Assembly: GCF_900107125.1 (NCBI RefSeq)
Contig: NZ_FNOU01000002.1
Coordinates: 210,187 to 274,186, forward strand
Source of the DNA: Eubacterium barkeri
GTDB lineage: Bacteria; Bacillota; Clostridia; Eubacteriales; Eubacteriaceae
Direction: 5' to 3'
DNA length: 64,000 bases
Below, one piece after another: positions 35,832 to 44,677 of the stretch (positions are counted from its first letter, which is position 1; each line of letters opens with the position of its first letter). The notes beneath the pieces are model-generated. The model saw nothing but the letters and a program-made list of their open reading frames with translations. It was not told the DNA's origin and did not search any database. Made by a program: the position numbers and the translations under genes.

Positions 35832-36782
35832 ATGAAATATCAAGATGTTATTCCCTGTCAATCAGAAAATTCTATTATTGCAACTATAGCGCTAAAAGAT
35901 AAAAAAATTTCTAAAACTGCTTTAAGTGCTTTTCAAAATCTATTTGATCGCATCCCTGCAATGGTAGAGAGTCTGCGCATTCGTTATCCAGAGCAAGAAT
36001 TTGAGTTTGCTATGGGAATTGGAGCCGTTGCTTGGGATAAGCTTTTCCCCAACACTAAAAAACCAAAAGAATTAAAAGTTTTTCCTGGAATAGAAGGAAC
36101 ATCGTCAATGGCCCCGTCGACTCCAGGAGATTTCTTTTTTCATATCCGTGCTAATCGTATGACTGTTTGTTATGATATGCTTTCTAGTATTCAGACACTT
36201 ATTGGAGATTACGTAAGTCCTGTAGATGAAACACATGGTTTTCGTTATCGTGATGGGCGAGCGATTATTGGTTTTGTTGATGGGACAGAAAATCCTAAAG
36301 ACTCAGAAGCTTGGGAAGCCGTTCTAATAGATGATGATTCTGATTTTAATGGTGGCAGTTATGTATTTGCTCAAAAATATACTTTTGATAAAAATGCCTG
36401 GGATATGCTGTCAGATGTTGCTCAAGAAAAGATCATTGGTCGACGAAAATGGACTGACTTAGAACTCTCGGATAAAATCAAACCCATGGATGCACATACC
36501 GAAATATCAAAAGCCCACAATAATAAAGGGCAAGAAATGAAAATAATCCGGGCAAATCTTGTCTACTCTCAGCCAACACAGAATATTTATGGGAGCTATT
36601 TTCTAGGATATTCAAAAAACTTTTCAATCACAAATCAAATGTTAGAACACATGTTTCAGGGGACCGCAAATGCAAGTGAGGATAGCTTATTAAATTATTT
36701 ACACGCAATAACGGGTAATCTCTTTTTTGTTCCTAGCTATTCACAATTGGCTCAAATGGCTTCAGGAGAAATGGACGTGTGA
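35832..36782 (+). CDS. DyP-type heme peroxidase
   Basis: A 316-residue dye-decolorising peroxidase of the YfeX-like branch. The DyP motif GFVDGTENP (about 155-163) carries the distal aspartate. MDAHTEISKAH (about 219-229) supplies the proximal histidine region, and IIRANLVYS the distal arginine. These enzymes bind heme and use peroxide, with a physiological role in stress defence or heme handling. No signal peptide and no encapsulin targeting tail are seen. ATG 35832 follows AAAGGA by about 6 bases; an upstream GTG lacks a site. Codon use is clearly more AT-rich than in the neighbours, which hints at acquisition. It stands alone with its own terminator. Confidence 0.9.
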   Translation: MKYQDVIPCQSENSIIATIALKDKKISKTALSAFQNLFDRIPAMVESLRIRYPEQEFEFAMGIGAVAWDKLFPNTKKPKELKVFPGIEGTSSMAPSTPGDFFFHIRANRMTVCYDMLSSIQTLIGDYVSPVDETHGFRYRDGRAIIGFVDGTENPKDSEAWEAVLIDDDSDFNGGSYVFAQKYTFDKNAWDMLSDVAQEKIIGRRKWTDLELSDKIKPMDAHTEISKAHNNKGQEMKIIRANLVYSQPTQNIYGSYFLGYSKNFSITNQMLEHMFQGTANASEDSLLNYLHAITGNLFFVPSYSQLAQMASGEMDV

Positions 36783-36803
36783 ATCCTTTTCTCTAAATTC
36801 TAA

Positions 36804-36852
36804 AAAAGGTTTCCTATGTAGAATATCATCAATCTCATAGGAAGCCTTTTAT
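36804..36852 (+). terminator. Terminator of the DyP peroxidase gene
   Basis: AAAAGGTTTCCTATG (36804-36818) pairs with CATAGGAAGCCTTTT (36836-36850). The 36783-37097 gap otherwise holds only the promoter of the ABC transporter genes. Confidence 0.8.
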
Positions 36853-37030
36853 TATGGCAAAACAGAAAAAAACCAATTCACAAAGTTGAGATGGATACTA
36901 AAGGGACGACAACACATCAGATTTCTGAAACTAAGATCGCACCCTGTTCTCATCGTTATATTCTGAACTATGAAAGAATAAGTTGTCAACTATAATTATA
37001 CAACATCAAAGTGATACCTTCATTTTTCAC

Positions 37031-37059
37031 TTGACGATTGCTACTCTGTGGATTATAGT
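37031..37059 (+). promoter_or_regulatory. Promoter of the ABC-2 transporter genes
   Basis: TTGACG (37031-37036) and TATAGT (37054-37059) have a 17-base spacer, about 38 bases before the ATG. Confidence 0.7.
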
Positions 37060-37097
37060 CGAAAGAACAGATTATTTACTGATGAGGAGAACATTTA

Positions 37098-38033
37098 ATG
37101 ACAGCAGCATTGGAAATAAAAAATTTAAAGAAAACATATGCATCAGGGGTCGTAGCACTACGCGGCATCGATTTGATTGTAGAGGAAGGGGATTTTTATG
37201 CACTTCTTGGTCCCAATGGTGCCGGAAAATCAACTACCATTGGGATTGTCACCTCCCTGGTTAACAAAACATCCGGGACAGTGAGGGTATTTGGCTATGA
37301 TCTTGATTCAAATCTGGTCCAGGCCAAGCAACAGATCGGCTTAGTTCCCCAGGAATTTAATTTTAACCCCTTTGAAACCGTAGAGCAAATTGTCGTCAAT
37401 CAAGCGGGATACTATGGTGTTCCCCACAAGGAAGCACTGCGCCGCAGTGAAAAATATTTAAATCAATTAGATTTGTGGGAGAAACGCAATGAGCGGGCAC
37501 GGATGCTTTCAGGTGGGATGAAGCGGCGCTTGATGATTGCCAGAGCCCTTATGCATGAACCACGCCTACTCATCTTAGACGAACCAACCGCTGGTGTCGA
37601 TATTGAGCTAAGACGGGAAATGTGGGACTTTTTGAGAGAATTGAATGCCGGTGGGACAACGATTATCCTGACCACCCACTACCTGGAAGAAGCAGAAATG
37701 CTCTGCCGCAATATTGGCATTATCCAATCCGGGGAATTAATTGAAAACACCAGCATGAAGAAACTTTTATCAAAATTACAGTTTGAAACCTTTATCTTTG
37801 ATTTGGAGCCTTCTGATCAAATTCCAAGGATTATGGGGTACAAAAGCACTCTTGAGGACAATCGAACCCTGGTTGTTGAAGTTCAGCGTGATCAAGGTGT
37901 CAACGCAATTTTCAATCAGCTCACCCAACAAGGCATCAAAGTAGTTTCGATGCGTAATAAATCTAACCGTTTGGAAGAACTTTTTTTGAAAATTACCGAT
38001 GGAAAACATCACCCGGAGGAAGAACATGTTTAA
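37098..38033 (+). CDS. ABC-2 type transporter ATP-binding protein
   Basis: A 311-residue ATPase of the drug/lipid exporter class (YadG/DrrA-like). It has Walker A GPNGAGKST (about 39-47), Q-loop LVPQEFN, signature LSGGMKRRLMIARAL (about 138-152), Walker B LLILDEPTAGVD and H-loop TTHYLEEAEML. A C-terminal domain of about 90 residues follows the nucleotide-binding domain. It pairs with the permease encoded immediately downstream (8-base overlap). The substrate cannot be read from the sequence. Confidence 0.93.
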   Translation: MTAALEIKNLKKTYASGVVALRGIDLIVEEGDFYALLGPNGAGKSTTIGIVTSLVNKTSGTVRVFGYDLDSNLVQAKQQIGLVPQEFNFNPFETVEQIVVNQAGYYGVPHKEALRRSEKYLNQLDLWEKRNERARMLSGGMKRRLMIARALMHEPRLLILDEPTAGVDIELRREMWDFLRELNAGGTTIILTTHYLEEAEMLCRNIGIIQSGELIENTSMKKLLSKLQFETFIFDLEPSDQIPRIMGYKSTLEDNRTLVVEVQRDQGVNAIFNQLTQQGIKVVSMRNKSNRLEELFLKITDGKHHPEEEHV

Positions 38034-38796
38034 TCTTTATTTTACAGCACTAAAACGCCTGGCTGCTAAAGAAACCCACCGCTATCTGCGTATCTGGATT
38101 CAGACCCTGGTTCCACCTGTCATTACCACATCCCTTTACTTTGTCATTTTTGGGAATCTGATCGGTGGTCGAATTGGCGAAATGGGTGGCTTTTCTTACA
38201 TGGAATTTATTGTGCCTGGCCTGATTATGATGTCTGTCATTACAAGTTCTTATTCTAATGTTGCGTCCTCCTTCTTTTCACAAAAGTTCCAAAAGAACAT
38301 TGAAGAACTCCTTGTATCACCGGTTCCGACACAGGTTATTATTCTTGGCTTTGTCGTTGGAGGACTGGGGCGAAGCGTCTTGGTTGGTACCCTCGTTACC
38401 ATCATTTCATTATTCTTTGTCCCCCTCCATGTCTATTCCTGGTTCATTGTTATCATCACTCTCCTGATGACCGCCGTTTTATTCTCATTGGCGGGGTTAT
38501 TAAATGGAATCTTTGCTAAATCCTTTGACGATGTATCGATTGTGCCGACATTTGTATTACAGCCCCTTACCTATCTTGGCGGTGTATTTTACTCCATTGC
38601 AATGCTGCCACCAATCTGGCAGGCTGTTTCCAAAATTAATCCCATCGTCTATATGATTTCGGGCTTCCGATTCGGTTTTCTGGGTGTAACGGATGTCCCA
38701 ATTCTGTGGTCCCTGGTCATCCTTATTCTTTTTATAACCGTCCTTTACGCCATCTGCTGGTATTTAATTGAAAAAGGGGTTGGCTTAAGAAGCTAA
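38026..38796 (+). CDS. ABC-2 type transporter permease
   Basis: A 256-residue membrane protein of the YadH/DrrB class with about six helices. The ABC-2 signature region is LNGIFAKSFDDVSIVPTFVLQPLTYLGGVFYSIAMLP (about 165-201). An amphipathic N-terminus (FNLYFTALKRLAAKETHRYLR) contacts the ATPase. ATG 38026 follows GGAGG by 6 bases, inside the end of the ATPase gene. Together the pair forms a homodimeric exporter with unknown cargo. Confidence 0.92.
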   Translation: MFNLYFTALKRLAAKETHRYLRIWIQTLVPPVITTSLYFVIFGNLIGGRIGEMGGFSYMEFIVPGLIMMSVITSSYSNVASSFFSQKFQKNIEELLVSPVPTQVIILGFVVGGLGRSVLVGTLVTIISLFFVPLHVYSWFIVIITLLMTAVLFSLAGLLNGIFAKSFDDVSIVPTFVLQPLTYLGGVFYSIAMLPPIWQAVSKINPIVYMISGFRFGFLGVTDVPILWSLVILILFITVLYAICWYLIEKGVGLRS

Positions 38797-38805
38797 CCCC
38801 TTTTT
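38771..38805 (+). terminator. Terminator of the ABC-2 transporter genes
   Basis: AAAAAGGGGTTGGCTT pairs with AAGCTAACCCCTTTTT. The stem includes the last codons of the permease gene. Confidence 0.88.
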
Positions 38806-38896
38806 AGAGAACAACGCCTCAAAACCATAAGCTATTTTACAAATTCTTGTGCTACAATTAAAAACTCAATAAACAGATAACGCAGGAGGTTATAAT

Positions 38897-39583
38897 GTGA
38901 CTTTGGAAAAAACTGCAAAGCGACAAGGCGTTTGGTACGCAATTTATGAGTGCATCTGGATTTTTGCCCTGGGTGGCTTTTTAGGTGTTGTTGTTGAAAC
39001 ATCCTATTGTTTTTTAGTTCAGGGTATTTTTGAAAATCGTTCTGGACTCATCTATGGAATGTTTAATCCCGTTTATGGATTTGGTGCTGTCCTCATTACT
39101 TTATGCCTAAAACCATTGCTTCATAAGAAATGGGTATGGATTTTTCTCCTATCCATGGTCATTGGTTCGGCCTTTGAATTTTGCTGTAGCTTTGTCCAAC
39201 AAGGGCTTACTGGAACTGTCTCCTGGGTATACACTAATCAGCCTTTCAATATTCTCGGACGAACAAGCCTAGGCTTTGCCATTGCCTGGGGGGCATTGGG
39301 CGTATTGTTTATTAAAGAAATCTATCCCTTGCTCCATGGATTTATCTTAAAGATTCCCCGCCGGCTGGGTGTGATATTAGCTTGTTTTTTTGTTGTTTTT
39401 ATTTCTTTGGATATGGCTTTATCCGCCGTCGCTGTCCAGTGTTGGAATCAGAGGGAGCAAGGAATCCCCATTACCACCTCCATCCAAATTGAAATGAACA
39501 AGCGTTACCCGGATTCCGTTATGAAGGTGGACTACCCCAATATTACCCATGTCGATACCGGGAAAGTATCCTTAACGGATTAG
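38897..39583 (+). CDS. CmpB-like putative ABC transporter permease (PF06541-type membrane protein)
   Basis: A 228-residue protein with about five membrane helices. It resembles the ABC_trans_CmpB family: an N-terminal helix IWIFALGGFLGVVVETSYCFL with a conserved glutamate, then the NRSGLIYGMFNPVYGFGAVLIT and NILGRTSLGFAIAWGALGVLF segments. Despite the family name, the function is unproven and no ATPase accompanies it. GTG 38897 follows AGGAGG by 7 bases; an overlapping ATG reads into an immediate stop. A TGCTACAAT extended -10 element lies at about 38850. Confidence 0.8.
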   Translation: MTLEKTAKRQGVWYAIYECIWIFALGGFLGVVVETSYCFLVQGIFENRSGLIYGMFNPVYGFGAVLITLCLKPLLHKKWVWIFLLSMVIGSAFEFCCSFVQQGLTGTVSWVYTNQPFNILGRTSLGFAIAWGALGVLFIKEIYPLLHGFILKIPRRLGVILACFFVVFISLDMALSAVAVQCWNQREQGIPITTSIQIEMNKRYPDSVMKVDYPNITHVDTGKVSLTD

Positions 39584-39603
39584 GCCCCATGCTTCAAATC
39601 CTC

Positions 39604-39648
39604 AAGTTGCCGCATAATCTTAATCGATTGGGCAACTTTTTAATTTTT
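39604..39648 (+). terminator. Terminator after the CmpB-like gene
   Basis: AAGTTGCC (39604-39611) pairs with GGCAACTT (39631-39638), followed by TTTAATTTTTT. The facing minus-strand gene ends at 39666. Confidence 0.7.
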
Positions 39649-39665
39649 TGTGTGCAACCAAGGCT

Positions 39666-41438
39666 TTAAAGTCTCTCCTTCTTTTTCAAACAATACGCCC
39701 AAATTAAAAGGCCGGAATAGAGAACACCGAAGAGAAGTGCACTGACTTGAAGGGCCAGTCGAATCCTTAAGATACTTTCCCAGAATATTCCACTTCCATA
39801 GATAAAGGGAAATGCCACCACAAAGGATGCAACCACAGCACAGAGGTAGATACCGATAAAAAGATTACGATAGCCGACAATTCGGGGATGGGTACAGGTA
39901 TTTTGAAAGAAATATCCCAGTGCCAGTATTAAAAAAGGGACCATTGGAAAATAATGGTATAGAAACGTATCCCGCGTAATAAATATCCAGGGGATTAACT
40001 GGCTAAAATAGGCCGTGGCAATGACAAGTCCACCATCATCCAATCGACAAACACCCCGCCATAGCGCATAGAAAGCCCCTACAAGCCCAAAGCCCCACAC
40101 AAGAGGGTTCCCCGTCGCATAGAGGTAGATATTAGCCGGGGCTGGTTCAAAGTAATAGAACACGGGCTTTAGTGCGAGGAACCATGTCCACCAATGGGAG
40201 GAGTACGGGTGATTATAGTTCGTCGATGTCCCGGTATGATAGCTTAACATCTGTTTAGCGTGTTCGATGGCAACCCCATAAAAATCACTGCGCCCAAGGG
40301 TCTGGGCATAGGGAATATAGCTCAGGCCATAGATTAAGCATGGAATCATAATAAAGCAAAGGATACACCAGGTACACTCATGGAGTATTGCACGCCTTTC
40401 TGTCCCCCAGGCGAATCGAATCCTCTGGAATAGCCAGAAAAAATAAAGCAATGCCAAGCCCGCAGCACCGTACAAGCCGGACCATTTGGTGCCAATGGCG
40501 CAGCCGGCACAGACCCCCGACAAAAGTAAAAAGAGGTAACGCCGCCACAAGGACTGGCTGTTGTGATAAAAGACCATAAAGCCATACATTCCTAAAATAA
40601 AGAGCACCAAAAAGGCATCCAGTGTCCCTATTCGCGTTTGGGTATAATGCATAAAATCAAGTGCCAGGAGTATAGTAACAATTCCTGCCCACTTTGGTGA
40701 TTTTAAAAGGGATCGCCCGCAAAAGTAAAGTAATGGCAGCATCAAAATTCCAGAGAATACCTGCATAAACCGAAAACCGAAGGGATTCCGTCCCCACAAA
40801 TTCATTCCCATACCAATGATCAAACGCCCCACAGGGGGATGATCCATTTCTGCCACTGACAAACCATCCTGCATTTCCAGGGCAGAAGAAGGAAAGTAAC
40901 TTTCATCAAAATAAGCACTGTTCATTCGATTGCTATCCCGGCAGATGGTTTGTGGTTCATCCAAAACCAAGCCACCATTTTCACTAAGAGCTTTTGCACG
41001 AATTAAACTTCCCTCTTGATTATAAAACCCAATTTCTGCTAAAACAAGCCGATTCGAAGCGGGGTGTTTGTCAATTCGAATATATTGCGTATCATTATTG
41101 CAGGATAAGGGATAATCATACCAGATCATGGCTGCCGTATAATCCTTTGGATCATCATCGGTATCAAAGGCTACAGGCCAATCCATTTGATTGGCGGACG
41201 CTGAGATGGTAATATCAATATATTTTGTAGCACTATTGACAGGGCAGTACAGCGCCACAGAAGCAGGGGCTTCTTCCACCTCAAAATACAATGGGCCGCT
41301 TTGATTATCGATAACCGCATAGGTTTGGGGTGCTGTACGATCCCCCAGACTGTAAAATGCGACAAAGCCGTATAAAGGAATCACAACGGCTAAAAAAAGC
41401 CATTCCCTCCAAAGTGTTTTCTTCGTGTCGTCCCTCAT
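39666..41438 (-). CDS. PMT-family (GT-C) mannosyltransferase-like membrane protein
   Basis: A 590-residue protein of the dolichyl-phosphate-mannose-protein mannosyltransferase family. One N-terminal membrane helix (about 12-30) is followed by an external beta-rich insertion of about 140 residues. FDESYFPSSALEM (about 172-184), with the Asp-Glu pair of the first loop, and MDHPPVGRLIIGMGMNLWGRNPFGFR follow, then about ten more helices including TRIGTLDAFLVLF. Such enzymes transfer sugars from polyprenyl phosphate to extracellular proteins or glycans. The extra-membrane insertion before the DE motif is unusual. Its start overlaps the upstream gene by 4 bases. Acceptor and sugar are unknown. Confidence 0.82.
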   Translation of the reverse strand: MRDDTKKTLWREWLFLAVVIPLYGFVAFYSLGDRTAPQTYAVIDNQSGPLYFEVEEAPASVALYCPVNSATKYIDITISASANQMDWPVAFDTDDDPKDYTAAMIWYDYPLSCNNDTQYIRIDKHPASNRLVLAEIGFYNQEGSLIRAKALSENGGLVLDEPQTICRDSNRMNSAYFDESYFPSSALEMQDGLSVAEMDHPPVGRLIIGMGMNLWGRNPFGFRFMQVFSGILMLPLLYFCGRSLLKSPKWAGIVTILLALDFMHYTQTRIGTLDAFLVLFILGMYGFMVFYHNSQSLWRRYLFLLLSGVCAGCAIGTKWSGLYGAAGLALLYFFWLFQRIRFAWGTERRAILHECTWCILCFIMIPCLIYGLSYIPYAQTLGRSDFYGVAIEHAKQMLSYHTGTSTNYNHPYSSHWWTWFLALKPVFYYFEPAPANIYLYATGNPLVWGFGLVGAFYALWRGVCRLDDGGLVIATAYFSQLIPWIFITRDTFLYHYFPMVPFLILALGYFFQNTCTHPRIVGYRNLFIGIYLCAVVASFVVAFPFIYGSGIFWESILRIRLALQVSALLFGVLYSGLLIWAYCLKKKERL

Positions 41439-43042
41439 TGACGCTTCTCCCTTCTGACTTGACGCCCAATGAATACCCCTCCCAGGATTACCGAAGAAAC
41501 CATACTGATTCCCACGGACCAGCGACGAAGGGGTGTCCCAATGAACTGAAGGGTCCCCTCCCCTGTCCGATTGGAATTGATTTCCAAAAACCCCGAGGAA
41601 TTCTTTCGGGTCTCTACTCTAAGTCCCTCGATTTGTACTGAATAGCCTGGATAATAAATAATGGGAAGGGTCTGCCATCCGATTTGGGAGATGGTGAATT
41701 TTTTGGAATAGTAATCTGTCTGTGTGCCCCATTGATTAGATGCCAGATGTTCAAGTAACTCACCATAGACCATTTCCTTTGGCAAATATTCACATCCTGC
41801 TGGAAAAGAGGGAAAGGGATTATCCGAGACCGTCCCCCTGACGGAATAAATCGTGGTAGTATTCCAAAAGAACAGCACAGTGAGGACCGTAAGGCAGAGA
41901 ATAGGGCAAAGCACATTTCTCCCTTTGGGCAAACGATAAAGGCACTCCCCTGAAAAAAAGCAAAATATCCCACTGGTTAATCCATAAAAACGCCAGGGAA
42001 ATTGCAGGTTTTGGAAATAGGGTGCCAGAATTCCCCATGGGAATAAGGTGGTTGTCATCCATAAGCTAAAGAAGCCACAGAACAGGACCCGGGTTTCAAA
42101 GCACCAGCGGCGCCTTTGAGTGCACCCCAGAATTCCCATAATCAACAGGATTACCCCAACTCCAGCTGGTGGAACATCTTCTCTACCAAAATGCTCCACA
42201 GGCAGAGAAAGAATGGCGTCTACCGGTGATACCGCCCAGTTCGACACAGAACCCAAAAGCCCGGTATCTCCCCAAATTGGATTAATCCAAAGCTGTTCGA
42301 ACAGCGGGAGGGTAAAAAAGGCGCTAATCAAGAAAGTGGCCCCAGCCGCTTTAAGAAGCGCCAGGAATCGGGAAGGTTCTTCTATAAATTGGCGGACCGT
42401 TAGTAAGAAGATGGCTAGGCAGAATAGAGCCATAATAACGGCTGAAAGCACATGGCTTAAAATGACCCCTGAAAACCCCAGGGTCAGCATTCCCCAGTGC
42501 CCATTTTTCTCGCAAATCTCCCAAAGCCCGGCAATAATTAAAGGGATAAAAGCCATAGCCGTTAATTCACCAACGGCACAGCGATAGTATAAATTAGTCG
42601 TATGGTAGGAGCAAAACAAATAAAAGTATGCAGAAATTAATGAAATCCACGGCTGATTGGGATAAACACGCCCCACACTATAAAACATGATGACACCAGT
42701 GGCAATATTCGCTATGACAAAATACAATTTAAGGGCAGTTGTCCCGGAGCATCCCCAAAGGGTAAAAACTGCTGGAATGGATAAAAAGAAATCCGGATAG
42801 AATAACCCGGCGCCGTAGCCATATCCCTTAAAATACTCCGTATAAATCCCTGGATAAAAGACGCCCTGGGAAAAAGCATTGGAAAGGGCCTGGATTCGGC
42901 TTAAATGGAAGCTTGCATCGTGCCCAAAGGGAATCCCTGAATGGAAGAGCAACGGAAAAAGGCTGATAAGAACCCCTAAACCTAAAAGGGTTCCAATCAG
43001 CCATGGGGATGGTTCCTTCACCTGCTTTATTAACCAAGGCAT
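41435..43042 (-). CDS. GT-C-like membrane protein (6-pyruvoyl-tetrahydropterin synthase-related domain)
   Basis: A 535-residue protein with about ten to eleven membrane helices. The N-terminal external loop GIPFGHDASFHLSRI (about 36-50), with an Asp-His motif, matches the PTPS-related membrane domain (PF10131). These proteins are thought to be GT-C glycosyltransferases; the pterin name is historical. Further motifs are KGYGYGAGLFYPDFFLSIP and CAVGELTAMAFIPLI. The C-terminal soluble part (about 400-510) precedes a last helix. Translational overlap with the PMT gene suggests a two-step or shared surface glycosylation system. Confidence 0.78.
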   Translation of the reverse strand: MPWLIKQVKEPSPWLIGTLLGLGVLISLFPLLFHSGIPFGHDASFHLSRIQALSNAFSQGVFYPGIYTEYFKGYGYGAGLFYPDFFLSIPAVFTLWGCSGTTALKLYFVIANIATGVIMFYSVGRVYPNQPWISLISAYFYLFCSYHTTNLYYRCAVGELTAMAFIPLIIAGLWEICEKNGHWGMLTLGFSGVILSHVLSAVIMALFCLAIFLLTVRQFIEEPSRFLALLKAAGATFLISAFFTLPLFEQLWINPIWGDTGLLGSVSNWAVSPVDAILSLPVEHFGREDVPPAGVGVILLIMGILGCTQRRRWCFETRVLFCGFFSLWMTTTLFPWGILAPYFQNLQFPWRFYGLTSGIFCFFSGECLYRLPKGRNVLCPILCLTVLTVLFFWNTTTIYSVRGTVSDNPFPSFPAGCEYLPKEMVYGELLEHLASNQWGTQTDYYSKKFTISQIGWQTLPIIYYPGYSVQIEGLRVETRKNSSGFLEINSNRTGEGTLQFIGTPLRRWSVGISMVSSVILGGVFIGRQVRREKRQ

Positions 43043-43044
43043 GC

Positions 43045-43932
43045 CTACACCAGGTGTAATGCCTGCATCATGACCGGCAGAACCCCTTCAAAGTCAACCC
43101 CTTCTCTGGGATCTGTTCCCCGGGCCACGGTACGACAAATACAATTCTGGGTCAATCTCACAGCTAAATCAACGGAATCCTCCAATGAAAAACCCTTGAC
43201 CAATCCTGATACTAAAAAGCTGGCAAAAACATCGCCAGTCCCGTGGAACTGCCCTGGAATCCTTTCCTCCAAGGTGTAATGAATACACCCTGATGTGGCA
43301 TCATAGCTGGCAGCGCCCAGATAAGCCTCCTCGAAGAAAACACCAGTCAAAACCACCTTCTTCGGCCCCAACTCAGATAATCTTTTCAAATAACGCTCAA
43401 CCATCTCTTTGGTATAGGGCCCTTCTGTGTATTTTTCTCCAAGGAGGAGGGCCGCTTCGGTCATATTCGGAATGAGGACATCTGCCCTTCGACAAAGGGA
43501 TGCCATAGCATCGACCATGGAATCATCAAAGACAGAATACAATACCCCATTATCAGCCATAGCCGGATCGACACAAACCAAAGTCTCTGTATCGGCTAAT
43601 TTCTCGATGAAACGGATGATTAAATCGGTCTGTCGTGGCGAGCCTAAGAAGCCTGTATAAATCGCTTTGAAATGAAGATCAAGGGTTGCCCAATGGTCCG
43701 TAAATGCCACGAGATCATCGGTCAAATCGCGATAAGTAAAGCCAGAAAACCCACCGGTGTGGGTCGAAAGAACGGCCGTAGGCACACAGCAGCCTTCAAT
43801 ACCGGCGGCAGAAAGAATGGGCAGTGCAACTGTTGTCGAACATTTCCCAAACCCTGAAATATCATGAACGATGGCCACTCGGTCTAGAGGCCCGGATAGC
43901 TTTGTAATATCAGAATTTATTTTTAAATCCAT
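43045..43932 (-). CDS. pdxY: Pyridoxal/pyridoxamine kinase
   Basis: A 295-residue ribokinase-fold enzyme that phosphorylates B6 vitamers to salvage pyridoxal phosphate. It begins VAIVHDISGFGKCSTTVALPILSAAGIEGCCVPTAVLSTHTGGFSG in part, typical of PdxK/PdxY. LIPNMTEAALLLG (about 154-166) and the GTGDVFASFL motif (about 236-245) with the catalytic aspartate are present. It is encoded between an ABC ATPase (20 bases) and the GT-C pair (2 bases). PdxY and PdxK cannot be separated with certainty. Confidence 0.88.
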   Translation of the reverse strand: MDLKINSDITKLSGPLDRVAIVHDISGFGKCSTTVALPILSAAGIEGCCVPTAVLSTHTGGFSGFTYRDLTDDLVAFTDHWATLDLHFKAIYTGFLGSPRQTDLIIRFIEKLADTETLVCVDPAMADNGVLYSVFDDSMVDAMASLCRRADVLIPNMTEAALLLGEKYTEGPYTKEMVERYLKRLSELGPKKVVLTGVFFEEAYLGAASYDATSGCIHYTLEERIPGQFHGTGDVFASFLVSGLVKGFSLEDSVDLAVRLTQNCICRTVARGTDPREGVDFEGVLPVMMQALHLV

Positions 43933-43952
43933 AAGCGCTCCTTTCTAACTCT

Positions 43953-44657
43953 CTACCATTCAATATCATCCACAGGAGTAGGTGTTGGATTGAGATACAT
44001 ATCCTGAACCTTACCATTTTTCATGGTGATCACCCGATCAGCCATAGGTGTAATGGCCTGATTGTGAGTAATGAGGGCAACCGTCATTTTTTCTCTGCGG
44101 CAGGTATCCTGAAGCAGCTTTAAAATGGTTTTTCCGGTATTATAGTCCAGTGCTCCCGTTGGCTCATCACAAAGGAGGAGCTTCGGCCGTTTAGCCAAGG
44201 CTCGGGCAATGGCTACCCGCTGCTGTTCACCACCAGAAAGCTGGGAAGGAAAATTATCCAGACGATCCGCCAGACCGACCTTTGCCAATGTTTCAGCAGG
44301 ATCCATGGGATTCTGGCAGATTTGAGTGGCTAATTCGACATTTTCAATGGTTGTCAAATTTTGAACCAAATTATAAAATTGGAAAACAAACCCTGTATCA
44401 TACCGTCTATAGGTGGCCAGCTCTCTATCCGTCAGGCAGGCCAGTTCCTTCCCCCCAACATAAATCTCACCCTCATCGCAGCGATCCATTCCCCCCAGAA
44501 TATTCAGCACTGTTGTCTTCCCTGCCCCGCTGGGCCCAACGACAATAGCGAATTCTCCCGCATCAATTCCAAAGGTGATCCCATTGGCCGCATTGATAGT
44601 CACTTCTCCCATTTTATAACGTTTATAAACATTTTTAAACTCGACAAAGTGTGCCAT
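43953..44657 (-). CDS. LolD/MacB-like ABC transporter ATPase without a nearby permease
   Basis: A 234-residue ATPase with Walker A GPSGAGKT (about 41-48), Q-loop [13 protein letters not shown], signature [16 protein letters not shown] (about 139-154), Walker [13 protein letters not shown] and an H-loop in ALITHNQAI. The FQFYNL and EPTGALD wording is typical of ATPases that work with FtsX/MacB-type permeases. None is encoded next to it; the neighbours are mrp and pdxY. It may work with a permease elsewhere. Confidence 0.88.
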   Translation of the reverse strand: MAHFVEFKNVYKRYKMGEVTINAANGITFGIDAGEFAIVVGPSGAGKTTVLNILGGMDRCDEGEIYVGGKELACLTDRELATYRRYDTGFVFQFYNLVQNLTTIENVELATQICQNPMDPAETLAKVGLADRLDNFPSQLSGGEQQRVAIARALAKRPKLLLCDEPTGALDYNTGKTILKLLQDTCRREKMTVALITHNQAITPMADRVITMKNGKVQDMYLNPTPTPVDDIEW

Positions 44658-44677
44658 GTGGGACCACTCCTTTCCTA

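Noticed and set aside
36891..36995. Small frame of about 34 codons downstream of the DyP gene
   Set aside because: No ribosome binding site and no recognisable sequence; it follows a terminator without a promoter.
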